Shown here in pieces: positions 37,145 through 46,276 of a DNA stretch of 64,000 bases. This DNA comes from Erythrobacter aureus. GTDB lineage: Bacteria > Pseudomonadota > Alphaproteobacteria > Sphingomonadales > Sphingomonadaceae. Below the pieces are notes generated by a model. That model saw only the letters and a program-made list of their open reading frames with translations, ran no database searches and was not told the DNA's origin. Positions within the stretch are counted from its first letter, which is position 1; each line of letters starts with the position of its first letter. A program made the translations under genes and the position numbers. The stretch covers positions 1,404,501-1,468,500 of the forward strand of contig NZ_CP031357.1 of assembly GCF_003355455.1 (NCBI RefSeq), in the 5' to 3' direction.

Positions 37145-38430
37145 TTCAGTCTCGTCGAAATCGATAGGGCGTGCGCAGGGAGGCCTTCCGCTTCCGCCAG
37201 CCTGACCGCCGCCGGACCGATCGCCGCGAGCGCCGCTTCGGAGGCATCGATAAAGCTGGTGCGCTTCATGAAGTCGAGCACCGACAACCCGCTGGCGAAG
37301 CGGGCGCGGCGGCCGGTGGGAAGGACGTGATTAGGCCCGGCGATATAATCGCCCACGGCTTCGGGCGTGTGCCGACCGAGGAAGACGCTGCCGGCATGGC
37401 GCAGACGATCGAACAGCACTTGCGGTTCGTCCACCATCAGTTCGACATGCTCGGCGGCCAGACGGTCCGACAGGGTCGGGGCCTGATCGAGGGTGTCGAC
37501 GATCACGATCAGCCCGTGCGCGTCCCAGCTCGCCTTGGCGGTCTTTGCGGTCGGCAGTTTCATCAGCGCCAGGTCGATTGCATCCTCGACCTGCCGGGCG
37601 AGACTCTCGCTGTCGGTGATCAGGATCGACTGGCTGGTGGGATCGTGCTCGGCCTGGCTGAGCAGGTCGGCGGCGATCCATTCGGGATCGTTGTTTGCGT
37701 CCGCGATGACGAGAATTTCGCTCGGCCCGGCCACCATGTCGATGCCGACCACGCCGTAGAGCTGTCGCTTGGCCTCGGCGACCCAGGCATTGCCCGGACC
37801 CGCAATCACATCGACCTTGCCGATCCGGTGCGTGCCATAGGCGAGCGCGGCCACGGCCTGTGCGCCGCCGACGCGCCAGATTTCGTCCACGCCCGCGATA
37901 TGCGCCGCGGCGAGCACCAGCGGATTGACTTCGCCCTTCGGTGTCGGCGTTGTGACGACGAGACGCCCGACGCCCGCCACCTTGGCGGGAATCGCGTTCA
38001 TCAGCAGCGACGAAGGATAGGCCGCGCGTCCGCCGGGCACATAAAGTCCCGCCGCATCGACCGCATTCCACCGCGCGCCAAGCCGCATGCCGATATCATC
38101 GGTATAGTCGCGATCGTCGGGGAGCTGGCCCTCGTGATAGGCGCGGATGCGGCTCGCCGCCATCTCCAGCGAATCGCGCAGATCGGCATCGAGCGCGCTA
38201 TAGGCGGCGCGGCATTCTTCCGCCGAAATCTGCCAGTTGCCATCGTCACCAAGCCCATGATTGTCGAAGCGCGCGGTATAGTCGACCAAGGCGTCGTCGC
38301 CGCGCTCGCGTACTTCGTTGATAATCGCGGCCACGTCGCGCCCGACCTGCCGGTCGCTCTCGCGGCGGTTGCGCACCATGCGGGCAAAAGCCTTCTCGAA
38401 GCCATCGTCCGAAATCCGCAGCAATTGCAT
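37141..38430 (-). CDS. hisD: Histidinol dehydrogenase
   Basis: 429 residues. Catalyses the last two NAD-dependent oxidations of histidine synthesis. Visible: AAGLYVPGGRAAYPSSLLMN, GPGNAWVAEAKRQL, SQAEHDPTSQSILITDS (zinc-site region) and AAEHVELMVDEP carrying the Glu-His catalytic pair. ATG 38430 shares one base with the hisG stop (TGATG). The frame remains open upstream only as a shadow of hisG. Followed by nusB. Confidence 0.97.
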   Translation of the reverse strand: MQLLRISDDGFEKAFARMVRNRRESDRQVGRDVAAIINEVRERGDDALVDYTARFDNHGLGDDGNWQISAEECRAAYSALDADLRDSLEMAASRIRAYHEGQLPDDRDYTDDIGMRLGARWNAVDAAGLYVPGGRAAYPSSLLMNAIPAKVAGVGRLVVTTPTPKGEVNPLVLAAAHIAGVDEIWRVGGAQAVAALAYGTHRIGKVDVIAGPGNAWVAEAKRQLYGVVGIDMVAGPSEILVIADANNDPEWIAADLLSQAEHDPTSQSILITDSESLARQVEDAIDLALMKLPTAKTAKASWDAHGLIVIVDTLDQAPTLSDRLAAEHVELMVDEPQVLFDRLRHAGSVFLGRHTPEAVGDYIAGPNHVLPTGRRARFASGLSVLDFMKRTSFIDASEAALAAIGPAAVRLAEAEGLPAHALSISTRLK

Positions 38431-39086
38431 CAGGCGGCCTCGCGCCGGGCCGCGTCTGCGCGGAATGCCTCGACCAGCGCAGCGACGCGGGGATCGGTCT
38501 TGAGTGCAGCGCGGTTGACGATCAGCCGCGCCGAAATGTCGAGGATACGGCTCGTCTCGACCAGTCCGTTTTCGCGCAGCGTCGTCCCCGTGGAAACGAG
38601 ATCGACGATCCGTCCGGCCAGGCCCAGTTCGGGCGCAATTTCCATCGCGCCGTTCAGTTTCACGCACTCGGCCTGGATTCCCTGCCGCTCGAAATGGCGA
38701 CGGGTAAGGTTGGGATATTTGGTCGCGACGCGCAGATGGCTGGCCCCGTCGATACTCGCCCCGCCTTCCTTCGGCTCCGCCACGGCCAGGTGGCAATGCC
38801 CGATATCGAGATCGACCGGCGCATAGAGATCGGCATAATCGAATTCCTCGATCACGTCCGATCCGACGATACCCATCTGCGCCGCGCCGTGGGCGACGAA
38901 TGTCGCCACGTCGAAGGCGCGGACCCGGATCAGGCGCATATCCTCGCGCGTGGTGGCGAAGGTCAGCGATCGGTTGGCCTTGTCGTGAAAACCTTCTTCG
39001 GGCACGACGCCGGCACGGGCCATCACGGGCAGCGCCTCGTCGAGAATGCGGCCTTTGGGAACGGCGAAGGTCAGGCTGTCGTTCAT
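38430..39086 (-). CDS. hisG: ATP phosphoribosyltransferase, short form
   Basis: 218 residues, the short HisG type that lacks the C-terminal ACT-like regulatory domain and works with HisZ; no hisZ lies in the window. First step of histidine synthesis. LTFAVPKGRILDEALPVM at the start, and the PRPP-binding DLVSTGTTLRENGL segment near residue 170, identify it. Start ATG 39086, only 36 bp from the divergent DUF2332 gene, so both promoters must overlap in that gap. Confidence 0.96.
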   Translation of the reverse strand: MNDSLTFAVPKGRILDEALPVMARAGVVPEEGFHDKANRSLTFATTREDMRLIRVRAFDVATFVAHGAAQMGIVGSDVIEEFDYADLYAPVDLDIGHCHLAVAEPKEGGASIDGASHLRVATKYPNLTRRHFERQGIQAECVKLNGAMEIAPELGLAGRIVDLVSTGTTLRENGLVETSRILDISARLIVNRAALKTDPRVAALVEAFRADAARREAA

Positions 39087-39122
39087 GGCATGGGCAGATA
39101 GGCAGCAGCGGGACAAAGGGCA

Positions 39123-40214
39123 ATGGCGATCGACAAGGCGAGATACGTGGCGATCGATCCGGATGCGACCGGACCGGAAGCGGTTGCCAGAGCCTTCGAG
39201 AACCAGGTTGCCTATTGCCGCGACAATGGTGCGCCGATCACCGCCCAAATCTGCCAATCCTTGCGAGAATTGCTCGACACCGACCGGGGAGGGGCGGTCA
39301 TGCGCCGCGTAAGGCGCTGGGCAGGGCCAGCCCTTTCCGATGCATTGCCTCTGCGCGTGGCGGGTGGTCTGCACGCGCTCCATCTTGGCGGCGAGGAACC
39401 TGCCTTGTCCGCGATTTACGAAGGACTTGGGCCGACCGACGCGACCGAGCTAATCGCTTACGCGATCGAGCGGCACGAAGCCTTTCTGATGCCGTGGCTC
39501 GACGGTCCACCCCAAACCAACGAGGCGGGGCGCTCGGCAAGCTTCGCAGCCGCTTTCCTTTGGCTCGTCGACCAGGGCTTGCCGGGCAATTTCGATCTGC
39601 TCGAAATCGGCTCCAGCGCGGGCATCAATCTGATGATGCGGCGCTATCGCTACGATTTGGGCGGCGTGAAGGTTGGACCCAAGACTTCGCGCATGCAGAT
39701 TACGCCCGAATGGCGCGGCAGTCCGCCGCCCGAGGGCAATTTCGATATCGTCGGGGCGGCGGGCTGCGATGTCGCGCCGGTCGATCTGACCGACGAGGCG
39801 CAGGCGCTGCGGCTCAAGGCCTATATCTGGCCCGAATTCACCGCCAGGTTTGCCCGCATGGATGCGGCGATCGAAGCCGCGAAGACGTTTCCGCCCGAGA
39901 TCGTGCGCAGGCGGGCAGCCGATTTTCTCGCCGAGCGTTTGGAACGACCGCAGGAAGAAGGCACAACGCGTGTGCTGATGCATTCGGTGGTCTGGCAATA
40001 TATCCCGCAGCCCGAGCGCGACCGGATCGTCGAGCTGATGGAGGCAGCGGGCGACCGCGCACGCGAGGATACGCCGCTGGCCTGGGTCAGCCTTGAGGCC
40101 AATCGCGATACGCATCGGCACGAACTGACGGTCAGCTACTGGCCGGATGGCGACATGCGCCGAAGGCTGGCAACGGCGCATCCCCACGGCAAGTGGATCG
40201 AATGGCGCGGTTGA
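39123..40214 (+). CDS. DUF2332 family protein
   Basis: 363 residues. Resembles the DUF2332 family: FENQVAYCRDNGAPITAQIC at the N-terminus, LLEIGSSAGINLMMRRY and HSVVWQYIPQPERDRI. The EIGSSAGINL motif looks like a nucleotide- or SAM-binding GxSAG loop, but no reaction is known for the family. Its TGA abuts the stop codon of the convergent hydrolase gene with no spacer. Divergent from hisG with a very short intergenic gap. Confidence 0.8.
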   Translation: MAIDKARYVAIDPDATGPEAVARAFENQVAYCRDNGAPITAQICQSLRELLDTDRGGAVMRRVRRWAGPALSDALPLRVAGGLHALHLGGEEPALSAIYEGLGPTDATELIAYAIERHEAFLMPWLDGPPQTNEAGRSASFAAAFLWLVDQGLPGNFDLLEIGSSAGINLMMRRYRYDLGGVKVGPKTSRMQITPEWRGSPPPEGNFDIVGAAGCDVAPVDLTDEAQALRLKAYIWPEFTARFARMDAAIEAAKTFPPEIVRRRAADFLAERLERPQEEGTTRVLMHSVVWQYIPQPERDRIVELMEAAGDRAREDTPLAWVSLEANRDTHRHELTVSYWPDGDMRRRLATAHPHGKWIEWRG

Positions 40215-41117
40215 TCAGCCGGTTTTCGAGAGGAAAGCGTCGGCGGCAGCGTTGAAGGCTTCGGGCTTCTCCCACTGCACGAAATGGCCGCATCCAGGCA
40301 CCTGCACCAGCTCGGGATTCTCGATCACCTCGTCAAGGCCGTCGAGGTTGCCAGGCGGCAGTGCCTGATCCTCCATCGCCCAGATCACCAGCGTGGGAAT
40401 GGTCAGCTTGGGTAGCGGGACCGCTTGGTACCCTTCGGGCAGCTCGAATGGGGCATCCATCGGCAGCACCTCCATCGGGCTGGCGCGATAGTAATTGAGC
40501 ATGCCGATTGCCGCATCGGGATCGGACCAGTCCTTGAGCAGGGCGGCCTGTTCCTCGGGTTCCATGGTGGCCATCACCTGGCCCTCGAAGACTTTCATGA
40601 GGAGGGCGGCCAAGCCATGTTCGCGCACCAGCGCATCATTGCCGGTGTCTCGGAAATCGCGAAAGTACTGGCTCGCCTCGCGCTGCTCGCGGTTTGTGTA
40701 GAGCAGTTTGGGAAACAGCACCGGGTGCGGCGCGTTGGCAATAATCGCGTGCGTCACGCGCCCGTTCATCATCCCACCGTAGGCGACACCCCACGCGATC
40801 GCGCCGCCCCAGTCGTGGCCGACGATGGTGAATGTATCGACGTCCAGCGCATCGGCCAGAAGGAACACGTCGCCCACCAGCTTGTCGGGCGTATAGGCCT
40901 CGACCTCTTGTGGCTTGGACGATCCGCGATAGCCGCGCTGGTCGGGCGCTATGCAACGGAACCTGTCCGAGAAATGTGCGATCTGGTTGCGCCAGGTGCG
41001 GTGGCTTTCGGGAAAGCCGTGAAGGAAAATCAAAACCGGCGCATCGCGCGGCCCTTCGTCGACCACGTCGAGTTCGATCCCGTTGGCGAGCACGACCCGC
41101 TTCTGTTCGAGTGTCAT
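40215..41117 (-). CDS. Alpha/beta hydrolase, epoxide-hydrolase-like
   Basis: 300 residues. HGFPESH (33-39) forms the oxyanion motif and VGHDWGGA gives an aspartate nucleophile (D102), as in epoxide hydrolases and haloalkane dehalogenases; the catalytic histidine is likely in GCGHFVQWEKPE near the end. Last gene of a leftward run bolA–pirin–SDR–hydrolase, 2 bp after the SDR stop. Substrate unknown. Confidence 0.88.
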   Translation of the reverse strand: MTLEQKRVVLANGIELDVVDEGPRDAPVLIFLHGFPESHRTWRNQIAHFSDRFRCIAPDQRGYRGSSKPQEVEAYTPDKLVGDVFLLADALDVDTFTIVGHDWGGAIAWGVAYGGMMNGRVTHAIIANAPHPVLFPKLLYTNREQREASQYFRDFRDTGNDALVREHGLAALLMKVFEGQVMATMEPEEQAALLKDWSDPDAAIGMLNYYRASPMEVLPMDAPFELPEGYQAVPLPKLTIPTLVIWAMEDQALPPGNLDGLDEVIENPELVQVPGCGHFVQWEKPEAFNAAADAFLSKTG

Positions 41118-41119
41118 GC

Positions 41120-41935
41120 TCAGCCTTCCGCCTTCATCTTTTCCATATAGCCCGCCGCGACCATGCCCGCGACCTGGTCGAGCAATTGATCGGGCGTGCG
41201 GCGCATTTCGCCCATCGCCTCTTCCATGCCTTCGGCCACGATAATTTCGCGCTGGTTGGCCGCGACCGCATCGACAATCCGCCTGGCGGCCTCGGCAGGG
41301 GCTATGCCGTTGTCGATCACCTGGTCGCTGCGTCCGCGCCTGCTGCCGTCGGCGGTCAGCGCGTTGCGGCTGACATCGGTCGCGACCGAACCGGGACACA
41401 CGACATGGACCAAAACCCCTTCCTGCGAAAGCTCGGCCCTCAACGCGTCGGCATAGCCGATCAGCCCGAACTTCGCCGCGCAATAGGCGGTTCGCATCGG
41501 CACGCCGACCTTGCCGGCAATCGAGCTGATGAACAGCAGCGTACCGCTCTGCCGTTCGACCAGATGCGGCAGCAACGCCTGCGTCGCGGCGATCTGTGCG
41601 GTGAGGTCGATATCGATAATTTCGCGATAGACGGAAATGTCGGTGTCGATCGCCGCGCTGCGCTGCGATACACCTGCATTGGCGACGAAGATATCGACAC
41701 CGCCCTGCCAGGCGATGGCCTTGCTCGTCGCTGCCCGCATGGCCTCGTCGTCGCGCACGTCGAAGGGCAGGATCAGCGTCTCCGTTTCGATGCCTTCCGC
41801 CACGCTGGCGAGCCTCGCTTGGTCGCGGCCCGACAGGATGATGCGCGCACCGCGGCTTGCCCATTCGCGCGCCAGAGCCGCGCCGATGCCGCTGCTCGCG
41901 CCCGTGATCCAGGCGGTCTTGCCTTCGAAACTCAT
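41120..41935 (-). CDS. Short-chain dehydrogenase/reductase
   Basis: 271 residues, classical SDR: TGASSGIG cofactor loop (residues 11-18), NAG in VANAGVSQ, ISSIAGKVGVP with the catalytic serine, and the YxxxK active site in TAYCAAKFG. The start at 41935 (MSFEGKTAWITG) is the normal N-terminus; the longer open frame upstream is spurious. Substrate not assigned. Sits between the pirin gene (10 bp) and the epoxide-hydrolase-like gene (2 bp), suggesting co-expression. Confidence 0.9.
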   Translation of the reverse strand: MSFEGKTAWITGASSGIGAALAREWASRGARIILSGRDQARLASVAEGIETETLILPFDVRDDEAMRAATSKAIAWQGGVDIFVANAGVSQRSAAIDTDISVYREIIDIDLTAQIAATQALLPHLVERQSGTLLFISSIAGKVGVPMRTAYCAAKFGLIGYADALRAELSQEGVLVHVVCPGSVATDVSRNALTADGSRRGRSDQVIDNGIAPAEAARRIVDAVAANQREIIVAEGMEEAMGEMRRTPDQLLDQVAGMVAAGYMEKMKAEG

Positions 41936-41945
41936 GAATTCCCCT

Positions 41946-42836
41946 TTACGGATAGGTAACGGTCTTGGGCGCCCCTTCGGGCAGGGGGATGAATTCCTCC
42001 TCGTCGCCCGGAACTTTGGGAAAGCGGCCCTCGCGCCAATCGTCCTTGGCCTGGTTGATTCTCTCGCGGCTGGAGCTGACGAAATTCCACCAGGCATGGC
42101 GCTTCGTCTCGAACGCTTCGCCGCCGAGCAGCATGACCCGCGCCCCGCTCCTGCTTTCCAGCGTCATGTCGCGCCCGGGCTGCAGGACGGCGAGCTCGAA
42201 TTCCTTGAGCGCATGGCCGTCCACGCTTGCCTCGCCTCCCACCAGCATGACCGCCCTTTCGTCGGCGTCTTCCTCCAGCGGGATCGCCCCGCCTGCACCG
42301 AGGACGATTTCGGCATAGATGGTGTCGGCATAGGTCGTGGTCGGCGCGCGTTCGCCCCATAGTTCGCCCATGATGACCGTGGCCGTGGCGCGGCCATCCT
42401 CAATCACGGGCAGAGCGGTGATCGCTTCGAAGGCCGGATCGATCTCCTCGCGTCCGTCGGGCAGGGCGAGCCAGGTTTGCATGCCGTAGAGCTTCGGTCC
42501 TGCCTGGCGTTCTGCCTGCGGCGAGCGTTCCGAATGAACGATGCCCCTGCCGGCGGTCATCAGATTGACTTGGCCGGGCCGGATGGTCGAGAAACTGCCC
42601 AGGCTGTCGCGATGGTCGATCGCTCCCTCGAACAGCCAAGTGACCGTGGCGAGATTGATATGCGGATGGGGGCGGACATCCATGCCGCTGCCGAGGTCGA
42701 GCTGCGCGGGGCCGAACTGGTCGACAAAGATGAACGGGCCGACCATGCTGCGTGCCTTGGACGGCAGCACCCGTCGCACTTGGAACTGTCCGAGATCGTG
42801 AGTGACCGGGGTCAGCGTCTGCTCGAACAGTGCCAT
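41946..42836 (-). CDS. Pirin family protein
   Basis: 296-residue bicupin. The metal-binding HPHINLATVTWLFEGAIDHR segment and GQVNLMTAGRGIVHSERSP are diagnostic of pirin. Some bacterial pirins have quercetin dioxygenase activity or modulate pyruvate dehydrogenase; which applies here is unknown. Second gene of the bolA–pirin–SDR–hydrolase run, with 12- and 10-bp gaps. Confidence 0.93.
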   Translation of the reverse strand: MALFEQTLTPVTHDLGQFQVRRVLPSKARSMVGPFIFVDQFGPAQLDLGSGMDVRPHPHINLATVTWLFEGAIDHRDSLGSFSTIRPGQVNLMTAGRGIVHSERSPQAERQAGPKLYGMQTWLALPDGREEIDPAFEAITALPVIEDGRATATVIMGELWGERAPTTTYADTIYAEIVLGAGGAIPLEEDADERAVMLVGGEASVDGHALKEFELAVLQPGRDMTLESRSGARVMLLGGEAFETKRHAWWNFVSSSRERINQAKDDWREGRFPKVPGDEEEFIPLPEGAPKTVTYP

Positions 42837-42848
42837 GCGTTTACTCTC

Positions 42849-43121
42849 CTAACTGGTGGGTGCCGAGGCCTGAATGGCGAGTGCGTGAACCCGCTCGCCG
42901 GGAATGTCGCCCAGCGCCTTGTTGACCATTCGCTGGCGCTCGAGACGCGACTTCTCGGCAAAGGCGGCGGCCTCGATCACCACGGTGAAATGCGATTCTC
43001 CGCTGCCGTCGTCGCCCGCGTGACCGGAGTGCTTGGCGCTGTCGTTGATTACCTCGAGCCGGGTGGGCTCGAACGCATCGATCAAACGGCGTTCCATTTC
43101 CTGTTGGACGGTTCCTGCCAC
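42849..43121 (-). CDS. BolA family protein
   Basis: 90 residues from GTG 43121, chosen because an AAGGAG lies ten bases upstream and MAGTVQQEMERRLIDAFEP is a usual BolA beginning. FEPTRLEVINDSAKHSGHAG and SHFTVVIEAAAF follow, then a C-terminal helix with RMVNKALGDIPGERVHAL, the class II KH-like BolA fold. The His residues in KHSGH can bind Fe-S clusters with monothiol glutaredoxin. Divergent from the J-domain protein, 59 bp apart. Confidence 0.92.
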   Translation of the reverse strand: MAGTVQQEMERRLIDAFEPTRLEVINDSAKHSGHAGDDGSGESHFTVVIEAAAFAEKSRLERQRMVNKALGDIPGERVHALAIQASAPTS

Positions 43122-43180
43122 GGGTTCGAATCTCCTTCTCGGGGTTTGCATAGCGCGTTTCGCTCCCCATTCTAGAACGA

Positions 43181-43774
43181 ATGCGCCGGACAAGGTTTCA
43201 CGGAAGGTACGAAGAAAGCGGCAAAGTGTGCGCGCACCCTACCTGCGAGGAGGCTGGCGAGTTCCGCGCGCCGGGCGGGCGCGGGCATGGATTCGACGGT
43301 CCGGGGGAATGGCGCTGGCTGTGTCTCGACCATGTACGCGAATTCAACGCGGGCTATGATTGGTTCGAGGGAATGAGCGCCGAGGAAGTCTTTGCCGCAC
43401 AATCCCCCGGCGCGGGCTGGCGCACCGAAAGCCCCAGCTTCCGCCCCAACGCAGGTGTCGATGGTATGCCCCGCTGGGCCGATTTCGACGATCCGCTCGA
43501 TGCGATTTCGGCGCGGGCGGCCGGGATCAAGAGCCGTGCAAAACGCGAAGCGGAAATGGCGATGGATGGCCGCTTCAGCCGCGAAGAGGCCGAGGCGCTG
43601 GAGGCGATGGGGCTGGGGCTCGACACCGATCGCCGCCGCCTGCGCCGTCGCTATTCGGAACTCGTGCGCCGCTATCACCCCGACCGAAACGGTGGCGATC
43701 GGCAATATGAGGCGCGGCTCAACCGGGTGGTGGAAGCCTATCAAATGCTGCGGAAATCGCGCGCGATCGCCTAG
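43181..43774 (+). CDS. C-terminal J-domain protein with zinc-like N-terminus
   Basis: 197 residues. The J domain is at the C-terminus (about residues 145-197) with the HPD tripeptide in RRYHPDRNGGD, so it should stimulate an Hsp70. The N-terminal part has C17-H19-C22 and C48-H51, which could bind a metal, around WRWLCLDHVREFNAGYDWF. This DnaJ-like layout next to bolA recurs in sphingomonads to my recollection. Its stop overlaps the stop of the DUF302 gene in the palindrome CTAG. Confidence 0.87.
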   Translation: MRRTRFHGRYEESGKVCAHPTCEEAGEFRAPGGRGHGFDGPGEWRWLCLDHVREFNAGYDWFEGMSAEEVFAAQSPGAGWRTESPSFRPNAGVDGMPRWADFDDPLDAISARAAGIKSRAKREAEMAMDGRFSREEAEALEAMGLGLDTDRRRLRRRYSELVRRYHPDRNGGDRQYEARLNRVVEAYQMLRKSRAIA

Positions 43775-44163
43775 CCCCCGAGCATGTCGATCGCGGCTGC
43801 CAGCTTGTTCCGGATTTCGCGGGCCGCCCGGTCGAGATCGGGATTGTCGATTGCCTGCATCGAAGCGACCGGATCGATGGCGGCGACTTCGACCAGGCCC
43901 TTGTGAACCTGTTGCACGATAACATTGCAGGGCAGCATGGTACCCACCTTGTCTTCGAGCTGCAGAGCGGCATGCGCTGCCTCCGGATTGCATGCACCGA
44001 GGATGGTATAGGGCTTGAAATCCTTGCCCAGCTTGTCCTTGAATGTCGCGCTCATGTCGATCCGGGTGACGATGCCGAAGCCCTGATCCGCCAAGGCACG
44101 TTCGACTTGCGGCATCGCATCTTCGAAGGTTTCATGCATGTGGGTGGACAGATAATACGACAT
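43771..44163 (-). CDS. DUF302 family protein
   Basis: 130 residues. HETFEDAMPQVERALADQGFGIVTRIDM and YTILGACNPEAAHAALQLED with PCNVIVQQ fit the DUF302 fold (small alpha-beta protein, function undefined). No signal peptide. Convergent with the J-domain gene; the two stop codons overlap by four bases. Separated by 117 bp from the DUF2236 gene on the same strand. Confidence 0.88.
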   Translation of the reverse strand: MSYYLSTHMHETFEDAMPQVERALADQGFGIVTRIDMSATFKDKLGKDFKPYTILGACNPEAAHAALQLEDKVGTMLPCNVIVQQVHKGLVEVAAIDPVASMQAIDNPDLDRAAREIRNKLAAAIDMLGG

Positions 44164-44280
44164 GGGGGCCTCCTTTTTTCTACAACAAACGAGTTATGCG
44201 CTTCGGGTTTCACGGAGCCGGGACGGTATCACGCTCTTCGCGCCGCGCGGATGATGGAACCCGGCACGCAACTGCTTTGG

Positions 44281-45126
44281 CTAGCCCTGTCGGAAGGCCC
44301 AGCGCAGCGTTTTGCCCATGCCCCACGTCGCCGCGCGTGCCGGTATCGCCGCGAGGCCCGGTCGTTCCAGGCCGAGCATCGAGCGGGCGAATGGCGGGAG
44401 CAGGGCAACCGCTTCCGCGCCAAGCAGGGCCTGGACGGCCGGGGGCGAGCCTTCGGGGCGCTGGGTAAGCACGAGTTGGGCAATCTCCCGCGCAGCCGGT
44501 GAACTGGTCAGGCCGGCGCGAAGGTCGCGAAATATCGTTTCGGCCTCGCGGCGGTTTTCCGGCACCGGATCGGCCCCCAATGCCCGGGCGACAAGAGCGA
44601 ATTGGCGATAGTATTCGTCCTGCTCAGCGCCGTGCATGTCCGGCTTAACGTGGCGGATGTAGGCGGCGAGAAAGCTGGTCGCCTCGGCCACATGGACCCA
44701 GGCGAGGGTGCGTGGGTCGGTAGCCGAATAGGGGGAACCGTCGGGCAATGTACCGGAAACGCGCGCGTGTATCCGGTTTACCCGCTCGATTGCCTCCATG
44801 GCGTCATCGCGATGGCCGAAGGAGGTAACGGCGATAAATCGCGCCGTTCGTCGCAGCCGCCCATGCATGTCGCTGCGAAAATTGGAATGGTCGAGCACGC
44901 CCTGGAGCGCGTGCGGATGGAGCATCTGCAGCAGCAGGCCTCTGATTCCGCCGACCATCATCGCCACGATATCGGCGTGGACCATGCGGATCGGACTGTC
45001 GCGCTCGAACAGCGCCTCGTCGGACGGCGGCACCGGTTTCTGCCCCCCTTCCACATCGTTGAACACACCGCGCACTCGCTCGACGAGCTTTAGGCGGAGG
45101 CGTTCGGAAAGCGGTGTCGGCGGCAT
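44281..45126 (-). CDS. DUF2236 / MpaB-rubber-oxygenase-like protein
   Basis: 281 residues of the oxygenase MpaB/latex-clearing-protein family: SPIRMVHADIVAMMVGGIRG, LLLQMLHPHALQGVLDHSNF, and WVHVAEATSFLAAYIRH. Conserved histidines (HPHA, WVHV) are the usual heme-contacting positions in the family, so an oxygenase activity is plausible but unproven. Divergent from cobS with 108 bp between starts. Confidence 0.85.
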   Translation of the reverse strand: MPPTPLSERLRLKLVERVRGVFNDVEGGQKPVPPSDEALFERDSPIRMVHADIVAMMVGGIRGLLLQMLHPHALQGVLDHSNFRSDMHGRLRRTARFIAVTSFGHRDDAMEAIERVNRIHARVSGTLPDGSPYSATDPRTLAWVHVAEATSFLAAYIRHVKPDMHGAEQDEYYRQFALVARALGADPVPENRREAETIFRDLRAGLTSSPAAREIAQLVLTQRPEGSPPAVQALLGAEAVALLPPFARSMLGLERPGLAAIPARAATWGMGKTLRWAFRQG

Positions 45127-45234
45127 CGGGGGCGACTATGCGGCGGCCCGGGGGGAGAGTCGAGTGCCGCTTGGGCCGTACCGCGATTTCGTTGCTTGCA
45201 GCCACCTACCCATCCGTCTAACCCGCCTTTCGCG

Positions 45235-46227
45235 ATGAACGATATGACCGACAAGACCTTCGACGCTTCCGCCAAAACCGTGCTCGCCGCGCCCGACATC
45301 ACCGTCGACGTGCGCGAGACCTTCGGGATCGATATCGACTGGCAGGTACCCGCTTTCTCCAAGCCGGACGAACGCACGCCCGATCTCGACGAAGCCTATG
45401 TTTTCGATCCGGACACGACGCTCGCGATCCTTGCCGGCTTCGCGCACGACCGGCGCGTGATGGTGCAGGGCTATCACGGCACCGGCAAGTCGACCCATAT
45501 CGAACAGGTCGCCGCGCGCCTCAACTGGCCGTGCATCCGCATTAACCTCGATGCGCATATCAGCCGTATCGATCTGGTGGGGCGCGATGCCATCGTGCTG
45601 CGCGACGGGTTGCAGGTCACCGAGTTCCGCGAAGGTCTGCTGCCATGGGCGCTGCAGCATCCGGTCGCGCTGGTGTTCGACGAATATGACGCGGGCCGTC
45701 CCGACGTGATGTTCGTGATCCAGCGCGTGCTCGAACAGCAGGGCAAGCTGACCCTGCTCGACCAGAACCGCGTGATCCGGCCCGACCCGCATTTCCGCCT
45801 CTTCGCCACCGCCAACACGGTGGGACTGGGCGACACGAGCGGCCTCTATCACGGCACGCAGCAGATCAACCAGGGCCAGATGGACCGCTGGAACATCGTC
45901 GTCGGCCTCAACTACCTTCCGGCCGAGACCGAACAGAAGATCGTCGAGGCGAAGAATCCGGAGATCGATCCCAAGATTCTCGCCGACATGATCAAGGTCG
46001 CAGATTTGTCGCGCCAGGGCTTCATCAACGGCGACATCAGCACCGTGATGAGCCCGCGTACGGTCATCACCTGGGCGCAGAACTACGCCATCTTCAAGGA
46101 CGTCGGCTTCTCCTTCCGCCTCAGCTTCCTCAACAAATGCGACGAGGAAGAACGCATGCTGGTGGCCGAATACTACCAGCGGGTGTTCGGCGAGGACCTG
46201 CCCGAAAGCGTGGTCGGGAAGAGTTAA
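45235..46227 (+). CDS. cobS: Cobaltochelatase subunit CobS, AAA+ ATPase
   Basis: 330 residues. Walker A GYHGTGKST (79-87), Walker B VALVFDEYDAG, and PETE-helix-like WNIVVGLNYLPAETEQKIV match CobS, the ATPase of aerobic cobalt chelatase (CobNST). ATG 45235 preferred over ATG 45244. cobT, which usually follows, is not here: the next gene is a penicillin-binding protein. It may act with a distant CobT/CobN or as an MoxR-like chaperone. Confidence 0.93.
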   Translation: MNDMTDKTFDASAKTVLAAPDITVDVRETFGIDIDWQVPAFSKPDERTPDLDEAYVFDPDTTLAILAGFAHDRRVMVQGYHGTGKSTHIEQVAARLNWPCIRINLDAHISRIDLVGRDAIVLRDGLQVTEFREGLLPWALQHPVALVFDEYDAGRPDVMFVIQRVLEQQGKLTLLDQNRVIRPDPHFRLFATANTVGLGDTSGLYHGTQQINQGQMDRWNIVVGLNYLPAETEQKIVEAKNPEIDPKILADMIKVADLSRQGFINGDISTVMSPRTVITWAQNYAIFKDVGFSFRLSFLNKCDEEERMLVAEYYQRVFGEDLPESVVGKS

Positions 46228-46246
46228 GGATAGACCCCCTATGAAT

Positions 46247-46272
46247 TACTGTGTTGTTAGATTAACACAGTA
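46247..46272 (+). promoter_or_regulatory. AT-rich palindrome overlapping the PBP ribosome site
   Basis: Perfect 9-bp arms TACTGTGTT (46247-46255) and AACACAGTA (46264-46272) with an 8-base spacer; a second nested dyad (TGTTA/TAACA) overlaps it. The right arm ends four bases before the ATG at 46277, so the hairpin would cover the ribosome-binding region. No U run follows, so it is not a classic terminator. Operator or translational switch. Confidence 0.55.
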
Positions 46273-46276
46273 GGCG

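Noticed and set aside
46247..46272. Rho-independent terminator of cobS
   Set aside because: No U run follows the palindrome and the next start codon is four bases away.
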